In this document: piece after piece, positions 7,951 through 14,693 of the stretch
Numbering within the stretch: position 1 is the first letter of the stretch
Layout: each line of letters starts with the position of its first letter
Source of the DNA: Bacillus sp. AZ43
GTDB lineage: Bacteria > Actinomycetota > Actinomycetes > Mycobacteriales > Geodermatophilaceae
NCBI GenBank assembly: GCA_004570425.1
Contig: SPQJ01000015.1
Location: 18,799 to 82,798 of the forward strand
Direction: 5' to 3'
DNA: 64,000 nt
The notes under the pieces: generated by a model
Told to the model about the DNA's origin: nothing
The model's database searches: none
What the model saw: only the letters and a program-made list of their open reading frames with translations
Program-made: the position numbers and the translations under genes

Positions 7951-8811
7951 TCACCCCGTCCCTTCGTTCGGCGTCAGCCGGGCCGAGATCTGGTCGATAA
8001 TGAGGACTCCCACGCTAGTCAGGAGTCGGCGATCCGCCTCCGCTTCCTCGGGCGTAGCCGTCAGATCCGAACCTGGCTGCATGCCATGACGCCGCCCGTA
8101 CTCCGCCGACGCCCTGCCATTGTTGTGAACAATCAGATTCCGACGATCACGCAGCTGTTGTAGTCGCGCAAAGTCGATGGTTGGACTACCTTGCACGTCC
8201 ACCTTGAACGACTTGGCAAGGTACTCCAACTGAGCCTCCAAGCTCCCGTACATGAGACTTAGCACTCGGCGACGCGCGAGTTCTTCTATGAGATCTTCGC
8301 GGGAGGGATAGTTCAAGGCCTCGCTATAGGTGAGGGTGGCGTTCGTCCTGAGGGCGTCTGGACGCGACCGGAACACCGTCATGAGCACGTCGGACAACAG
8401 CCCGTCGAAGAGGGAGAATGAATGCGACAGGGCCATGTTGAGCAGCATTTGCGGATGGGTGTCGTATAGCTGTCGATGCTGGCGCACTACATCCTGAAGG
8501 AAGCCCAGACTCTCCATGTCTAGTCTGAGGCTGAGTGAACCGTCAGCGTTGCGTTCGACAGATGGCACTTCCTCATCGCTGGGCACCTCGAGGGCCTGCG
8601 GCGACTCAACCACCTCGACAAGTCGGTCAACCTCGCCCTTGTTCTGCGAGATGGACTTGAGTGACTCGCCCACGAACACTTCCAAGGCGCGACAGGCTTC
8701 TTTGTACTTCGCCGCGAGCGTTCGTAGATCGCCTTGCAAAGGATCGGGCTTGCGGCCTTGGTCAGCTTCTGTCGACACGCGATCGTTGTCCCGTCGTTCC
8801 ATCGGTCCCAT
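7951..8811 (-). CDS. HEPN-domain protein, putative ribonuclease
   Basis: About 286 residues from the ATG at 8811; the ATG at 8802 or the GTG at 8781 are alternatives and no strong ribosome-binding site decides. The N-terminal third is charged and helical. The C-terminal half contains the long helices around SHSFSLFDGLLSDVLMTVF and then QLRDRRNLIVHNNGRAS. In that segment R224-N-L-I-V-H229 fits the RxxxxH motif of HEPN RNases, and the overall pattern recalls the RiboL-PSP-HEPN / MAE_28990-like group. HEPN proteins of this sort are frequent toxins or effectors in defence and toxin-antitoxin loci. The family call is from the motif and helical context only. It forms a two-gene unit with 7137-7943. 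Confidence 0.65.
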   Translation of the reverse strand: MGPMERRDNDRVSTEADQGRKPDPLQGDLRTLAAKYKEACRALEVFVGESLKSISQNKGEVDRLVEVVESPQALEVPSDEEVPSVERNADGSLSLRLDMESLGFLQDVVRQHRQLYDTHPQMLLNMALSHSFSLFDGLLSDVLMTVFRSRPDALRTNATLTYSEALNYPSREDLIEELARRRVLSLMYGSLEAQLEYLAKSFKVDVQGSPTIDFARLQQLRDRRNLIVHNNGRASAEYGRRHGMQPGSDLTATPEEAEADRRLLTSVGVLIIDQISARLTPNEGTG

Positions 8812-9448
8812 TGGCAAGACGATGTCCGCTACGCAACCCACACCCGCGGCCGACCACCGGGCGCGCGGTGCGAGTGCCGCCGGGCATGAGGGTGGAGGCA
8901 TGACGAGCGCCGGGCGTAGCCCGGCGTACTTGACTTGAAGAAGCAACATAACTCGTAGAGCCTCTGCGCTCCGTCCTTCGTTCACCTTCCTCCTGGCGTC
9001 CTCCCCATAGGTGCGGGTGCAGGGCTGGGGGGAGTCGGTCAAGGGCGCGTAGCGGCGGGGCGGACCCTTGACCGGCGGAGGACGGGCCGAAGACTGCGCC
9101 GCCGGGGTGGGCGCTTCCTGGCCACGGGCTGTTACTCGGGCGGTGGTTTGACGACGTGTCGGTTGGCCTGACACAGTCCGTGGCGCGAGACCGGCTCTCT
9201 GGTTTGCCACCGCGCCAGGGACATAGACACGAGCGGGTTGCCACCCCACCGGGCACGATCATGATTGCCCGGATGCCTGAGGCCGTGCCGGTAGATGAGA
9301 TGACGCGGAAGCCGCTTTAGACCGGGGCAGTGATTCCCCGGGGGCGGCAGGTGGCTAGGCCCCTCGTTTCGTTACGTGGCTCTAGCTGACCCGTGATCGT
9401 CGCGCGTGGGGCTGACATTCCCTGTCGGCTCGTCTCCGGGATCGTCTC
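8812..9448. other. 637-bp stretch without a convincing gene; possible element origin/control region
   Basis: No reading frame here has believable codon use or a recognisable product. The stretch holds a compact hairpin, CGCCGGGC-gta-GCCCGGCG (8908-8926), and a 9-bp inverted repeat at 9037-9073. A 19-codon frame from ATG 9261 to TAG 9320 is too short to support. Position just upstream of the rep gene makes a replication origin or control region of the mobile element plausible, but this is inference. Confidence 0.4.
9037..9073. repeat. 9-bp inverted repeat upstream of the rep gene
   Basis: GGTCAAGGG (9037-9045) and CCCTTGACC (9065-9073) are perfect arms separated by 19 very GC-rich bases. It could be a double-strand origin hairpin for the HUH initiator, an operator, or a terminator for neither strand. 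Nothing in the sequence decides. Confidence 0.5.
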
Positions 9449-10201
9449 TTGCCTGTTCGTGTTCCTCCGGTGCCGCCGCGTGCGGCCTGGCAACTCTCGC
9501 TCTATCCCACCGCCGGTGAGGCTGGCGGCTGCTTCCGGGCCCCTCGTCAGCCGATCCGAGATTGGGTGCCCGGACGCCCAGCCGCTGATCCGGAACGCGC
9601 CCGAAGTGAAGCGGCTCGGCGTGCTCGGGCCAGGGTCCGCCGGTACTGCGCGGGCAACCTGCTCAACCGGTTCGGCACCCTGACCTACGCCGGTAGCGGG
9701 TGCCACGATCCTGCGCAGCTACGCGCTGATCTCGCCGCGTTCTTCCGTGCGCTGCGGACCGCTCTCGGTGGTCAGCCGTTGCCGTATGTCTGGGTGCCGG
9801 AGTGGCACAAGACAGACCACGGCCTGCACGCCCATTTCGCGCTGTGTCGCTACGTCAACTACCGGCTGATCCGGTCCACCTGGGGCCACGGCAACATCTC
9901 CATCAAGCTGCTGTCAGACCTGCCGGTCGGCTCGTCCAAGCGGGACGAGGCACGGCGCGCGGCGGGGTACCTGTCGAAGTACGTCAGCAAGACCTTCGAT
10001 GCGCCGCATCTGTTCGGCCGTCACCGCTACGACGTCGCTCAAGGGTTCCAGCCTCCGGTCCGGCGGTTGGCCGGTCGCAGCGCTGAAGACGTGCTCGACC
10101 AGGCGTGCGCGGTCATGGATTCCGAGCCAGTCCGCTCATGGTCCTCAGCGCAGGTCGAGGACTGGGACCGGCCACCGGCGGTGTGGTTCGCATGGGCGTG
10201 A
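9449..10201 (+). CDS. HUH-type rolling-circle replication initiator
   Basis: Single-strand endonuclease expected to nick an origin and start rolling-circle replication or transfer of the element. Motifs in order: FGTLTYAG (about residues 75-82), HKTDHGLHAHF with the HxH metal-binding pair at 127 and 129, and GYLSKYVSKTF (about 173-183) carrying the candidate nucleophilic tyrosine. The C-terminal RYDVAQGFQPPVRRLAGRS matches the actinobacterial initiators that I remember being annotated rolling circle replication-associated proteins. The start is uncertain: TTG 9449 gives 250 residues, and in-frame GTG codons shortly downstream are possible. The first 40 residues look non-conserved. Its stop overlaps the next gene by 10 bases. 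Confidence 0.75.
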   Translation: MPVRVPPVPPRAAWQLSLYPTAGEAGGCFRAPRQPIRDWVPGRPAADPERARSEAARRARARVRRYCAGNLLNRFGTLTYAGSGCHDPAQLRADLAAFFRALRTALGGQPLPYVWVPEWHKTDHGLHAHFALCRYVNYRLIRSTWGHGNISIKLLSDLPVGSSKRDEARRAAGYLSKYVSKTFDAPHLFGRHRYDVAQGFQPPVRRLAGRSAEDVLDQACAVMDSEPVRSWSSAQVEDWDRPPAVWFAWA

Positions 10202-10458
10202 CCCCGGAACAGGTCGCGGCCTGGCTCGCGGCTTCCTGCGCTGAACAGGGCCTGTCGGTCCAGGTCACTGATCCGCATGTCCTCGCGGACGTGGTGGCGC
10301 TGTTGTCGGCACAGGGCGGCTCCGGACCCGCGCGGAGCGCGGGGAGGGGGCGGCCTGCGGAGGCCTCAGACCCGCCAGACGGCTCGGACTCGGGCCGGGT
10401 CCAGGGCGCGACTGCCGCTCTGTCCGGGGTCGACGATGCCGTGGTCGAGGATCGCTGA
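10192..10458 (+). CDS. Small element-encoded protein, unknown function
   Basis: An 88-residue product from ATG 10192, overlapping the last 10 bases of the rep gene, which indicates translational coupling. The N-terminal half (GVTPEQVAAWLAASCAEQGL, then VTDPHVLADVVALL) is helical. The C-terminal half is glycine-, serine- and proline-rich and probably disordered. Its last 93 bases overlap the 3' end of the convergent recombinase gene. Small proteins in this position are common in rep-recombinase elements, but I know no function for them. Confidence 0.55.
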   Translation: MGVTPEQVAAWLAASCAEQGLSVQVTDPHVLADVVALLSAQGGSGPARSAGRGRPAEASDPPDGSDSGRVQGATAALSGVDDAVVEDR

Positions 10459-11766
10459 AACGATCGCCGCCTGGCGGGTGAGGTTCAGGGTCGGCCACTG
10501 GTCGCGTAGCTGGCTGCCGTTGCCGGGCAGACCGGCCAGGGCATCGGTTTGCGTCATGGTCCGAAGCTGTCGCTGCCGCTCGTTCTTCCGGCGCTCAATC
10601 GGTTCACGCGCCACCCGCCACTCCCGGGCGCTGATCTCCTGCTTCCCGAACATGTCCGCGAGCTCGTCCAGCTGACTCTGATCGGCGGCCAGACCGTCGC
10701 TGAGCGCGGCGGCGAGGCTGTCCCCGTCCTTGCCACTCATCGCATCGGCCAGAGCTGGGCTGTCCAGTCGCTGCAGGATCGCCTCGGTCAGCATCTGCTC
10801 GAGCGGCTCGGCCGTGACGGTCAGGCGACCGCAGCCCCCGCCGTGGTCGGGACCGGAGATGCAGACGTACCGGCGACGGTCGCCTCGCGGGGAGGAGTAG
10901 AGCTTGCCTCCGCACTTCCCGCAGCGCAGCAGCCCGGACAGCAGGTAACGGCGCGGGCTGCGTCGGCCGGTGACTGCCTGGTCAGCCATGCGGGCCAGGA
11001 CGCGGTCCCGCTGCGCGGGGGTAATGATCGCGTCCCAGATCGCTGGCCCGATGATCTCGCCGTGGTGCTCCCGCAGTCCGGCGATGCGGCCGGATTTGAG
11101 CACCCCGCGCAGGGACGGACTGTGCCACTGGACGCCGGTGGTGGTCCGGACCCCGTTGTCCTCCAGCCACATGCACAGTGAGCGCAGGCTTTCGCCGGCC
11201 AGGTAGCGGGCGACGAGCTGTCGGATGATCTCGGCCTCGTCCTGGCGGACGGTGATGCGGTCGTTCTCGTAGCCAAACGGCCGCCGGTTGCCCCCGTGCG
11301 GTCGCCCTTCGGCGGCGTTGGCCTGCATCTTGCGCATCACCCGTGCAGATCGGCGCCCAGACTCCTTCGCCGCCCATGCCGCGAACATCCGGGCCATGAA
11401 TAGGCCGTCGTCGTTCCCTAGGTCGATGTCCACGGTCACCGTGGCCAGCTCCCGGACACCGGCAGCCTGACAGGTCTCGGCGAACTGCTCTAGCTCCATA
11501 GGCCGTCGGGTGAGTCGATCGAGGTTGTAGACCACGACCGCGTCGCGGAGGCCGTCGCGCAGATCGGCCACCATCCGCTTGTAGGCGGGGCGCGCCTTCC
11601 CGCTGTAGGCAGACAGGTCGTTGTCGACGTACTCCTCCGCGACAGTCCAGCCTCTGTCGGCGGCAAGCTTCCGACAGTCCTCCAACTGGCGCCCAACTCC
11701 CAGTCCGGTGCCGTCATGGTCGCTACTGATCCGCGCGTAGATCGCGGCGCTGCGGACTGGCGACAT
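10366..11766 (-). CDS. Large serine recombinase (integrase)
   Basis: Site-specific recombinase of 466 residues that probably integrates and excises the element. The N-terminal resolvase domain begins SAAIYARISSDHDG, with the catalytic serine at residue 14, followed by VVYNLDRLTRRPMEL and a conserved helix ending KESGRRSARVMRKM. The recombinase domain (GYENDRITVRQDEAEIIRQL) is followed by a zinc ribbon, LRCGKCGGKL with later cysteines in YVCIS and GGGCG, and a helical tail. A TAGTCT -10 lies 6 bases before the ATG. Its -35 region would fall to the right of the junction in host DNA. The gene starts within about 20 bases of the broken HNH gene, as expected for an integrase next to its att site. 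Confidence 0.9.
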   Translation of the reverse strand: MSPVRSAAIYARISSDHDGTGLGVGRQLEDCRKLAADRGWTVAEEYVDNDLSAYSGKARPAYKRMVADLRDGLRDAVVVYNLDRLTRRPMELEQFAETCQAAGVRELATVTVDIDLGNDDGLFMARMFAAWAAKESGRRSARVMRKMQANAAEGRPHGGNRRPFGYENDRITVRQDEAEIIRQLVARYLAGESLRSLCMWLEDNGVRTTTGVQWHSPSLRGVLKSGRIAGLREHHGEIIGPAIWDAIITPAQRDRVLARMADQAVTGRRSPRRYLLSGLLRCGKCGGKLYSSPRGDRRRYVCISGPDHGGGCGRLTVTAEPLEQMLTEAILQRLDSPALADAMSGKDGDSLAAALSDGLAADQSQLDELADMFGKQEISAREWRVAREPIERRKNERQRQLRTMTQTDALAGLPGNGSQLRDQWPTLNLTRQAAIVSAILDHGIVDPGQSGSRALDPARVRAVWRV

Positions 11767-11790
11767 GGGGGCAGACTAGCGATGGGTGGG
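11767..11790. other. Probable right attachment junction
   Basis: Recombinase-proximal DNA ends and DUF222/HNH coding sequence (codons for GNLCCLCRTHHR) begins here. The GATGGGTGGGTAACCTG stretch spans the likely crossover. The partner junction was not found in the window, so the core bases cannot be fixed. Confidence 0.5.
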
Positions 11791-11997
11791 TAACCTGTGC
11801 TGCCTGTGCCGCACCCACCACCGGCCCGAGACCTTCGCCCGCGACTGGCGCTTCGAGCTCAGCCCGACGGCACGCTGCAGGTCACCACCCCGTCCGGGAT
11901 CACCCGCACCACCCGGCCACCGGGCCTGCGCCTCGCGCACCACCAGCCGGCGCTGCCCGCACCACCGCCACCACCGCAGGAACCCCCGCCGGTCTAG
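11786..11997 (+). pseudogene. 3' remnant of a DUF222/HNH endonuclease (13E12-type) gene
   Basis: The first frame encodes GNLCCLCRTHHRPETFARDW, the cysteine pairs and HH of the C-terminal HNH domain. After WRFEL the homologous continuation (QPDGTLQVTTPSGITRTT, then RPPGLR) is found in another frame. One C appears to be missing around base 11861, where GAGCTCAGCCC would be expected to read GAGCTCCAGCCC. The second frame ends at TAG 11995-11997. The 5' half of the gene is absent. The remnant is therefore both truncated by the element and frameshifted. DUF222/HNH genes are the REP13E12 family in M. tuberculosis, the known target of the phiRv1 serine integrase. Confidence 0.8.
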
Positions 11998-12007
11998 CGT
12001 TCGGTGC

Positions 12008-12352
12008 ATGCCCGTGGACCTGTTCGCCGGCCTGCCCGTCACGGACTACCAGCGCGCGCTCTCCTGGTACGAGCGGCTCCTCGGCTCGGAGCCGGGTTTC
12101 GTGCCCAACGACGTGGAGGCGGTGTGGGAGCTGGCCGAGCACCGGTACCTGTTCATCGAGGTGCGGCCCGAGCACGCCGGCCACGCGATGCACACGGTGT
12201 TCGTGGACGACCTCGACGACCGGGTGCGCGGCATCACCGACCGGGGGATCGAGCCCGTCCAGCGGGAGACGTACGGCAACGGCGTGCGGAAGGTGACCTA
12301 CCGCGATCCCGACGGCAACGAGATCGGCTTCGGCGGCGCCCCCGCCGGTTGA
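12008..12352 (+). CDS. VOC-superfamily (glyoxalase/bleomycin-resistance fold) protein
   Basis: A 114-residue single-domain protein with two beta-alpha-beta-beta-beta modules. Landmarks are FAGLPVTDYQRALSWYERLLG at the start, YLFIEV, HTVFVDDLDDRVRGI, and the closing KVTYRDPDGNEIGFGG, whose glutamate is the usual metal ligand position. The substrate is not predictable from sequence. The ATG lies 7 bases after TAGCGT (11995-12000), which overlaps the stop codon of the HNH remnant, so a leaderless transcript is likely. Confidence 0.85.
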   Translation: MPVDLFAGLPVTDYQRALSWYERLLGSEPGFVPNDVEAVWELAEHRYLFIEVRPEHAGHAMHTVFVDDLDDRVRGITDRGIEPVQRETYGNGVRKVTYRDPDGNEIGFGGAPAG

Positions 12353-12391
12353 GGGGTTCCGGGCCGGGGGAGCCGGTCGTAGCGTCGCTCC

Positions 12392-12535
12392 ATGACCGTG
12401 CCGCCCTCCCCGCAGCCGCCGTCGCCCTCCCCGTCGCCCACTGATCCGGTCCCGCCACCCGAGCCCGCGCCCTACCCCACGCCGGACCCGGGCGACCCCC
12501 TCGCGCCGCCGCCGACGGGACCCCAGCCCGTCTGA
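12392..12535 (+). CDS. Proline-rich micro-protein (47 aa), unknown function
   Basis: The predicted peptide is more than half proline, with PSPSPSP and a PPPTGPQPV end. It has no hydrophobic segment. Support comes from a TAGCGT -10 hexamer 6 bases before the ATG, the same arrangement as in the neighbouring VOC gene, and from GC-rich third positions. The next gene starts 12 bases after its stop, so it may lead a two-gene transcript with the phosphoribosyltransferase. It could also be a leader peptide. No function is claimed. Confidence 0.5.
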   Translation: MTVPPSPQPPSPSPSPTDPVPPPEPAPYPTPDPGDPLAPPPTGPQPV

Positions 12536-12547
12536 CCGCCTGTCCCC

Positions 12548-13219
12548 GTGTCCCGCTCGCGCTTCGCCGACCGGGCGGCAGCCGGTCGCGCCCTGGGCGC
12601 CGTCGTGGCCGAGCAGGCCGGCCTCGCCGCGGGGGACCGGTCCGTGGTCCTCGGCCTGCCGCGCGGGGGAGTGGTCGTCGCGGTCGAGGTGGCCGCGACG
12701 CTCGGGACGCCGCTCGACGTCCTCGTCGTCCGCAAGCTCGGCCTGCCGGCCCAACCCGAGCTCGCCATGGGAGCCATCGCGGCCGTGGGTGACTCCGTCG
12801 AGACCGTGCGGGTCGATTCGGTGATCGTGTCGGCCGGCGTCGACGACGTGACCTTCGCGGCGGTGCGGGACCGCGAGCTCGTCGAGCTGCGCCGGCGCGA
12901 GCACGCCTACCGCGCCGGTCGGCCCGCGCTGGACGTCGCCGGCCGGCAGGTCCTCCTCGTGGACGACGGACTGGCGACCGGCGCCACCATGCGTGCTGCC
13001 GTCCGGGCCGCCCGGGGCGCCGGCGCGGCGGTCGTCACCGTGGCGGTCCCGATCGGCTCGCCGCGCGCCGTCGCCGCGCTCGCCCCGCTCGCCGACGGCG
13101 TGGTCTGCCCGGCCGCGCCCGAGGACTTCCGCTCCGTGGGGCAGGCCTACCGCGACTTCGGCCAGACGTCCGACGACGAGGTGCGCCGGGCCTTGTCGGA
13201 GCGCCGCAGCGACATGTGA
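12548..13219 (+). CDS. Phosphoribosyltransferase-family protein
   Basis: A 223-residue type I PRTase-fold protein. The PRPP-binding loop VLLVDDGLATGATMRAA lies at about residues 137-153. The N-terminal part has GLPRGGVVVAVEVA and DVLVVRKLGLPAQPELAMGA, typical of the stand-alone actinobacterial PRTase-like proteins often found with stress or dienelactone-hydrolase genes. The substrate is unknown. The GTG start follows the micro-ORF stop by 12 bases. The C-terminus ends ALSERRSDM. Confidence 0.8.
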   Translation: MSRSRFADRAAAGRALGAVVAEQAGLAAGDRSVVLGLPRGGVVVAVEVAATLGTPLDVLVVRKLGLPAQPELAMGAIAAVGDSVETVRVDSVIVSAGVDDVTFAAVRDRELVELRRREHAYRAGRPALDVAGRQVLLVDDGLATGATMRAAVRAARGAGAAVVTVAVPIGSPRAVAALAPLADGVVCPAAPEDFRSVGQAYRDFGQTSDDEVRRALSERRSDM

Positions 13220-13242
13220 CGAAGCCCACCGGCGGGGGTCGC

Positions 13243-13272
13243 TGTCAGCTTGGTCACACCCGGGCCTAGACT
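13243..13272 (+). promoter_or_regulatory. Putative promoter of the menJ-like gene
   Basis: A TAGACT -10 hexamer (13267-13272) is preceded at 18 bases by TGTCAG (13243-13248). The predicted start of transcription, about 13279, is only a few bases upstream of the Rex operator. Confidence 0.45.
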
Positions 13273-13286
13273 CGGAACTGCCGACT

Positions 13287-13304
13287 TTGTGAACCAATTC
13301 ACAA
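13287..13304. promoter_or_regulatory. Rex (NADH/NAD+ redox repressor) operator
   Basis: TTGTGAA-CCAA-TTCACAA is a perfect 7-bp inverted repeat with a 4-base spacer, matching the Rex operator consensus TTGTGAAnnnnTTCACAA described in Streptomyces. It lies immediately downstream of the predicted transcription start and 22 bases before the ATG of the flavoprotein gene, where bound repressor would block transcription. Rex releases DNA when NADH is high. Confidence 0.85.
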
Positions 13305-13325
13305 GCACCGACGGAGGAGCGCCGC

Positions 13326-14606
13326 ATGCCCGGCACGACCCCAGCACCGCTCGGCGCCGCCGCGCGCGCTGACGTGGTCGTGGTCGGCGCCGGACCCGCC
13401 GGGTCGAGCGCCGCCTGGTGGCTGGCGCGGGCCGGCCTCGACGTCGTCGTCCTCGAGAAGGCCGCCTTCCCGCGCGAGAAGGTCTGCGGTGACGGGCTCA
13501 CCCCCCGCGGCGTGAAGGCCCTCGACGACATGGGTGTCGACACCTCCGGCTGGGTCCGGCACGCCGGCCTGCGGGTGCACGGGGGCGGCCGGGTCGTCGA
13601 GGTCGACTGGCCGCGGCTGACGCACTGGCCGCACCACAGCCTGGTCTGCCGCCGCAGCGAGCTGGACGCCCGCCTGGCCGACCACGCCCGGGCGGCCGGC
13701 GCGCGTGTGCACACCGAGGTCACGGTCACCGAACCGCTGCTCGACGAGGCCGGCCGCGTCGCCGGCGTGCGCTTCACCGCCGGCCCCGACCGCGAGCCGG
13801 GGCTGGTCACCGCCCGCCTCGTCGTCTCGGCCGAGGGCGTGTCGGGCCGGCTGGCCAAGGCGCTCGGTCTGGCCCGCCGGGAGGACCGCCCGCTGGGGGT
13901 CGCCGTCCGGCGCTACGTCGAGAGCCCGCGCAGCTCCGACCGCTACCTCGACATCTCCTTCGACCTCGCCCCCGGCGGGCCCACGGCCGAGTCGATGCCG
14001 GGGTACGGCTGGATCTTCGGGATGGGCGACGGCACGGCCAACGTGGGGTTCGGCCTGCTCGACACCCGCCGGGCCGAGGGGGGTGACCACCGGGCGGTGC
14101 TCCGCCGCTGGCTGGACACCTTCCCCGCCGAGGACCGGCTCGGCGAGGAGCACGCCGTCACGCCGCTGCGCGGCGCCGGGCTGCCCATGGCCCTGCACCG
14201 GCAGCCCGCCTACACCCGTGGCCTGCTGCTGACCGGGGACGCCGCCGGCACGGTCAACCCGTTCAACGGCGAGGGCATCAGCTACGCCATGGAGACCGGC
14301 CGCATGGCGGCCGAGACCGCGGCGGAGGCGCTCGCCGCGCCCGCGGGGCTCGGGAGGGAGCGGGTCCTGCGCCGCTACCCCGAGCGCCTCAAGGAGGCCT
14401 ACGGCCGGCACCACCGCCTCGGCGTCGGCTTCCTCGCGCTGCTCCGCCGTCCGGACGTCGTCCGGTTCGCCACCGCGCACGGCCTTCCGCGGCCGGCCCT
14501 GGTGGACGCGGCGCTCCGGCTGATGGGCAACCTCAGCGACGGCCGGGACGGCGACGCCGTCGACCGCGCCATCGCCGTCCTCACCCGTCTGGCCCCGGCG
14601 GTCTGA
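13326..14606 (+). CDS. menJ: Geranylgeranyl-reductase-family flavoprotein, MenJ-like menaquinone reductase
   Basis: FAD-dependent reductase of 426 residues. The dinucleotide-binding motif VVVVGAGPAGSSAAWW lies at residues 17-32, followed by the family signature VCGDGLTPRGVKAL (about 53-66). The second FAD segment LLTGDAAGTVNPFNGEGI starts near residue 303. The M. tuberculosis relative MenJ saturates one isoprene unit of the menaquinone side chain, and the adjacency to quinone and complex I genes supports that role. A chlorophyll or archaeal-lipid type reductase is unlikely in context. The GGAGGA ribosome-binding site stands 8 bases before the ATG. A Rex operator precedes the gene, so expression should respond to the NADH/NAD+ ratio. 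Confidence 0.88.
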   Translation: MPGTTPAPLGAAARADVVVVGAGPAGSSAAWWLARAGLDVVVLEKAAFPREKVCGDGLTPRGVKALDDMGVDTSGWVRHAGLRVHGGGRVVEVDWPRLTHWPHHSLVCRRSELDARLADHARAAGARVHTEVTVTEPLLDEAGRVAGVRFTAGPDREPGLVTARLVVSAEGVSGRLAKALGLARREDRPLGVAVRRYVESPRSSDRYLDISFDLAPGGPTAESMPGYGWIFGMGDGTANVGFGLLDTRRAEGGDHRAVLRRWLDTFPAEDRLGEEHAVTPLRGAGLPMALHRQPAYTRGLLLTGDAAGTVNPFNGEGISYAMETGRMAAETAAEALAAPAGLGRERVLRRYPERLKEAYGRHHRLGVGFLALLRRPDVVRFATAHGLPRPALVDAALRLMGNLSDGRDGDAVDRAIAVLTRLAPAV

Positions 14607-14643
14607 CATGCGCCGACCGACCGCCGCCGACACGCTCCGTGAG

Positions 14644-14665
14644 CGTTCCGTTTCTGCACGGAACG
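14644..14665. promoter_or_regulatory. 22-bp palindrome over the nuo promoter, probable operator
   Basis: CGTTCCGT-N6-ACGGAACG is a perfect 8-bp inverted repeat that ends 15 bases before the TAGGGT -10 hexamer and so covers the -35 region of the nuoA promoter. A regulator bound here would control the whole nuo operon. The cognate protein is not in the window. Confidence 0.6.
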
Positions 14666-14680
14666 TGACCGGCCTCACCG

Positions 14681-14686
14681 TAGGGT
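14681..14686 (+). promoter_or_regulatory. nuo operon -10 hexamer (leaderless)
   Basis: TAGGGT lies 7 bases before the nuoA ATG at 14694. The alternative GTG at 14685 falls inside the hexamer, which argues for the ATG as start. Confidence 0.5.
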
Positions 14687-14693
14687 GCCGCTG

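Larger units (their letters stand above)
9449..11785. mobile_element. Integrative element core: HUH Rep, small ORF, serine recombinase
   Basis: The core consists of a rolling-circle initiator, an overlapping small gene and a convergent serine recombinase whose 5' end abuts a broken DUF222/HNH gene. The right edge is placed at about 11767-11785, where HNH coding sequence begins. The left edge is not resolved: the matching 5' half of the HNH gene is not found anywhere to the left in this window. The element may therefore include the low-GC genes from about 6.06 kb, or its left flank may have been lost by deletion. Confidence 0.55.

Noticed and set aside
8762..9262. 166-codon minus-strand frame upstream of the HEPN gene
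   Set aside because: It overlaps the HEPN start in another frame, has no ribosome-binding site or recognisable motif, and its Ser/Pro/Arg-rich composition is that of a chance frame.
9261..9320. 19-codon frame (ATG 9261 to TAG 9320) before rep
   Set aside because: Too short, no ribosome-binding site, no recognisable family.
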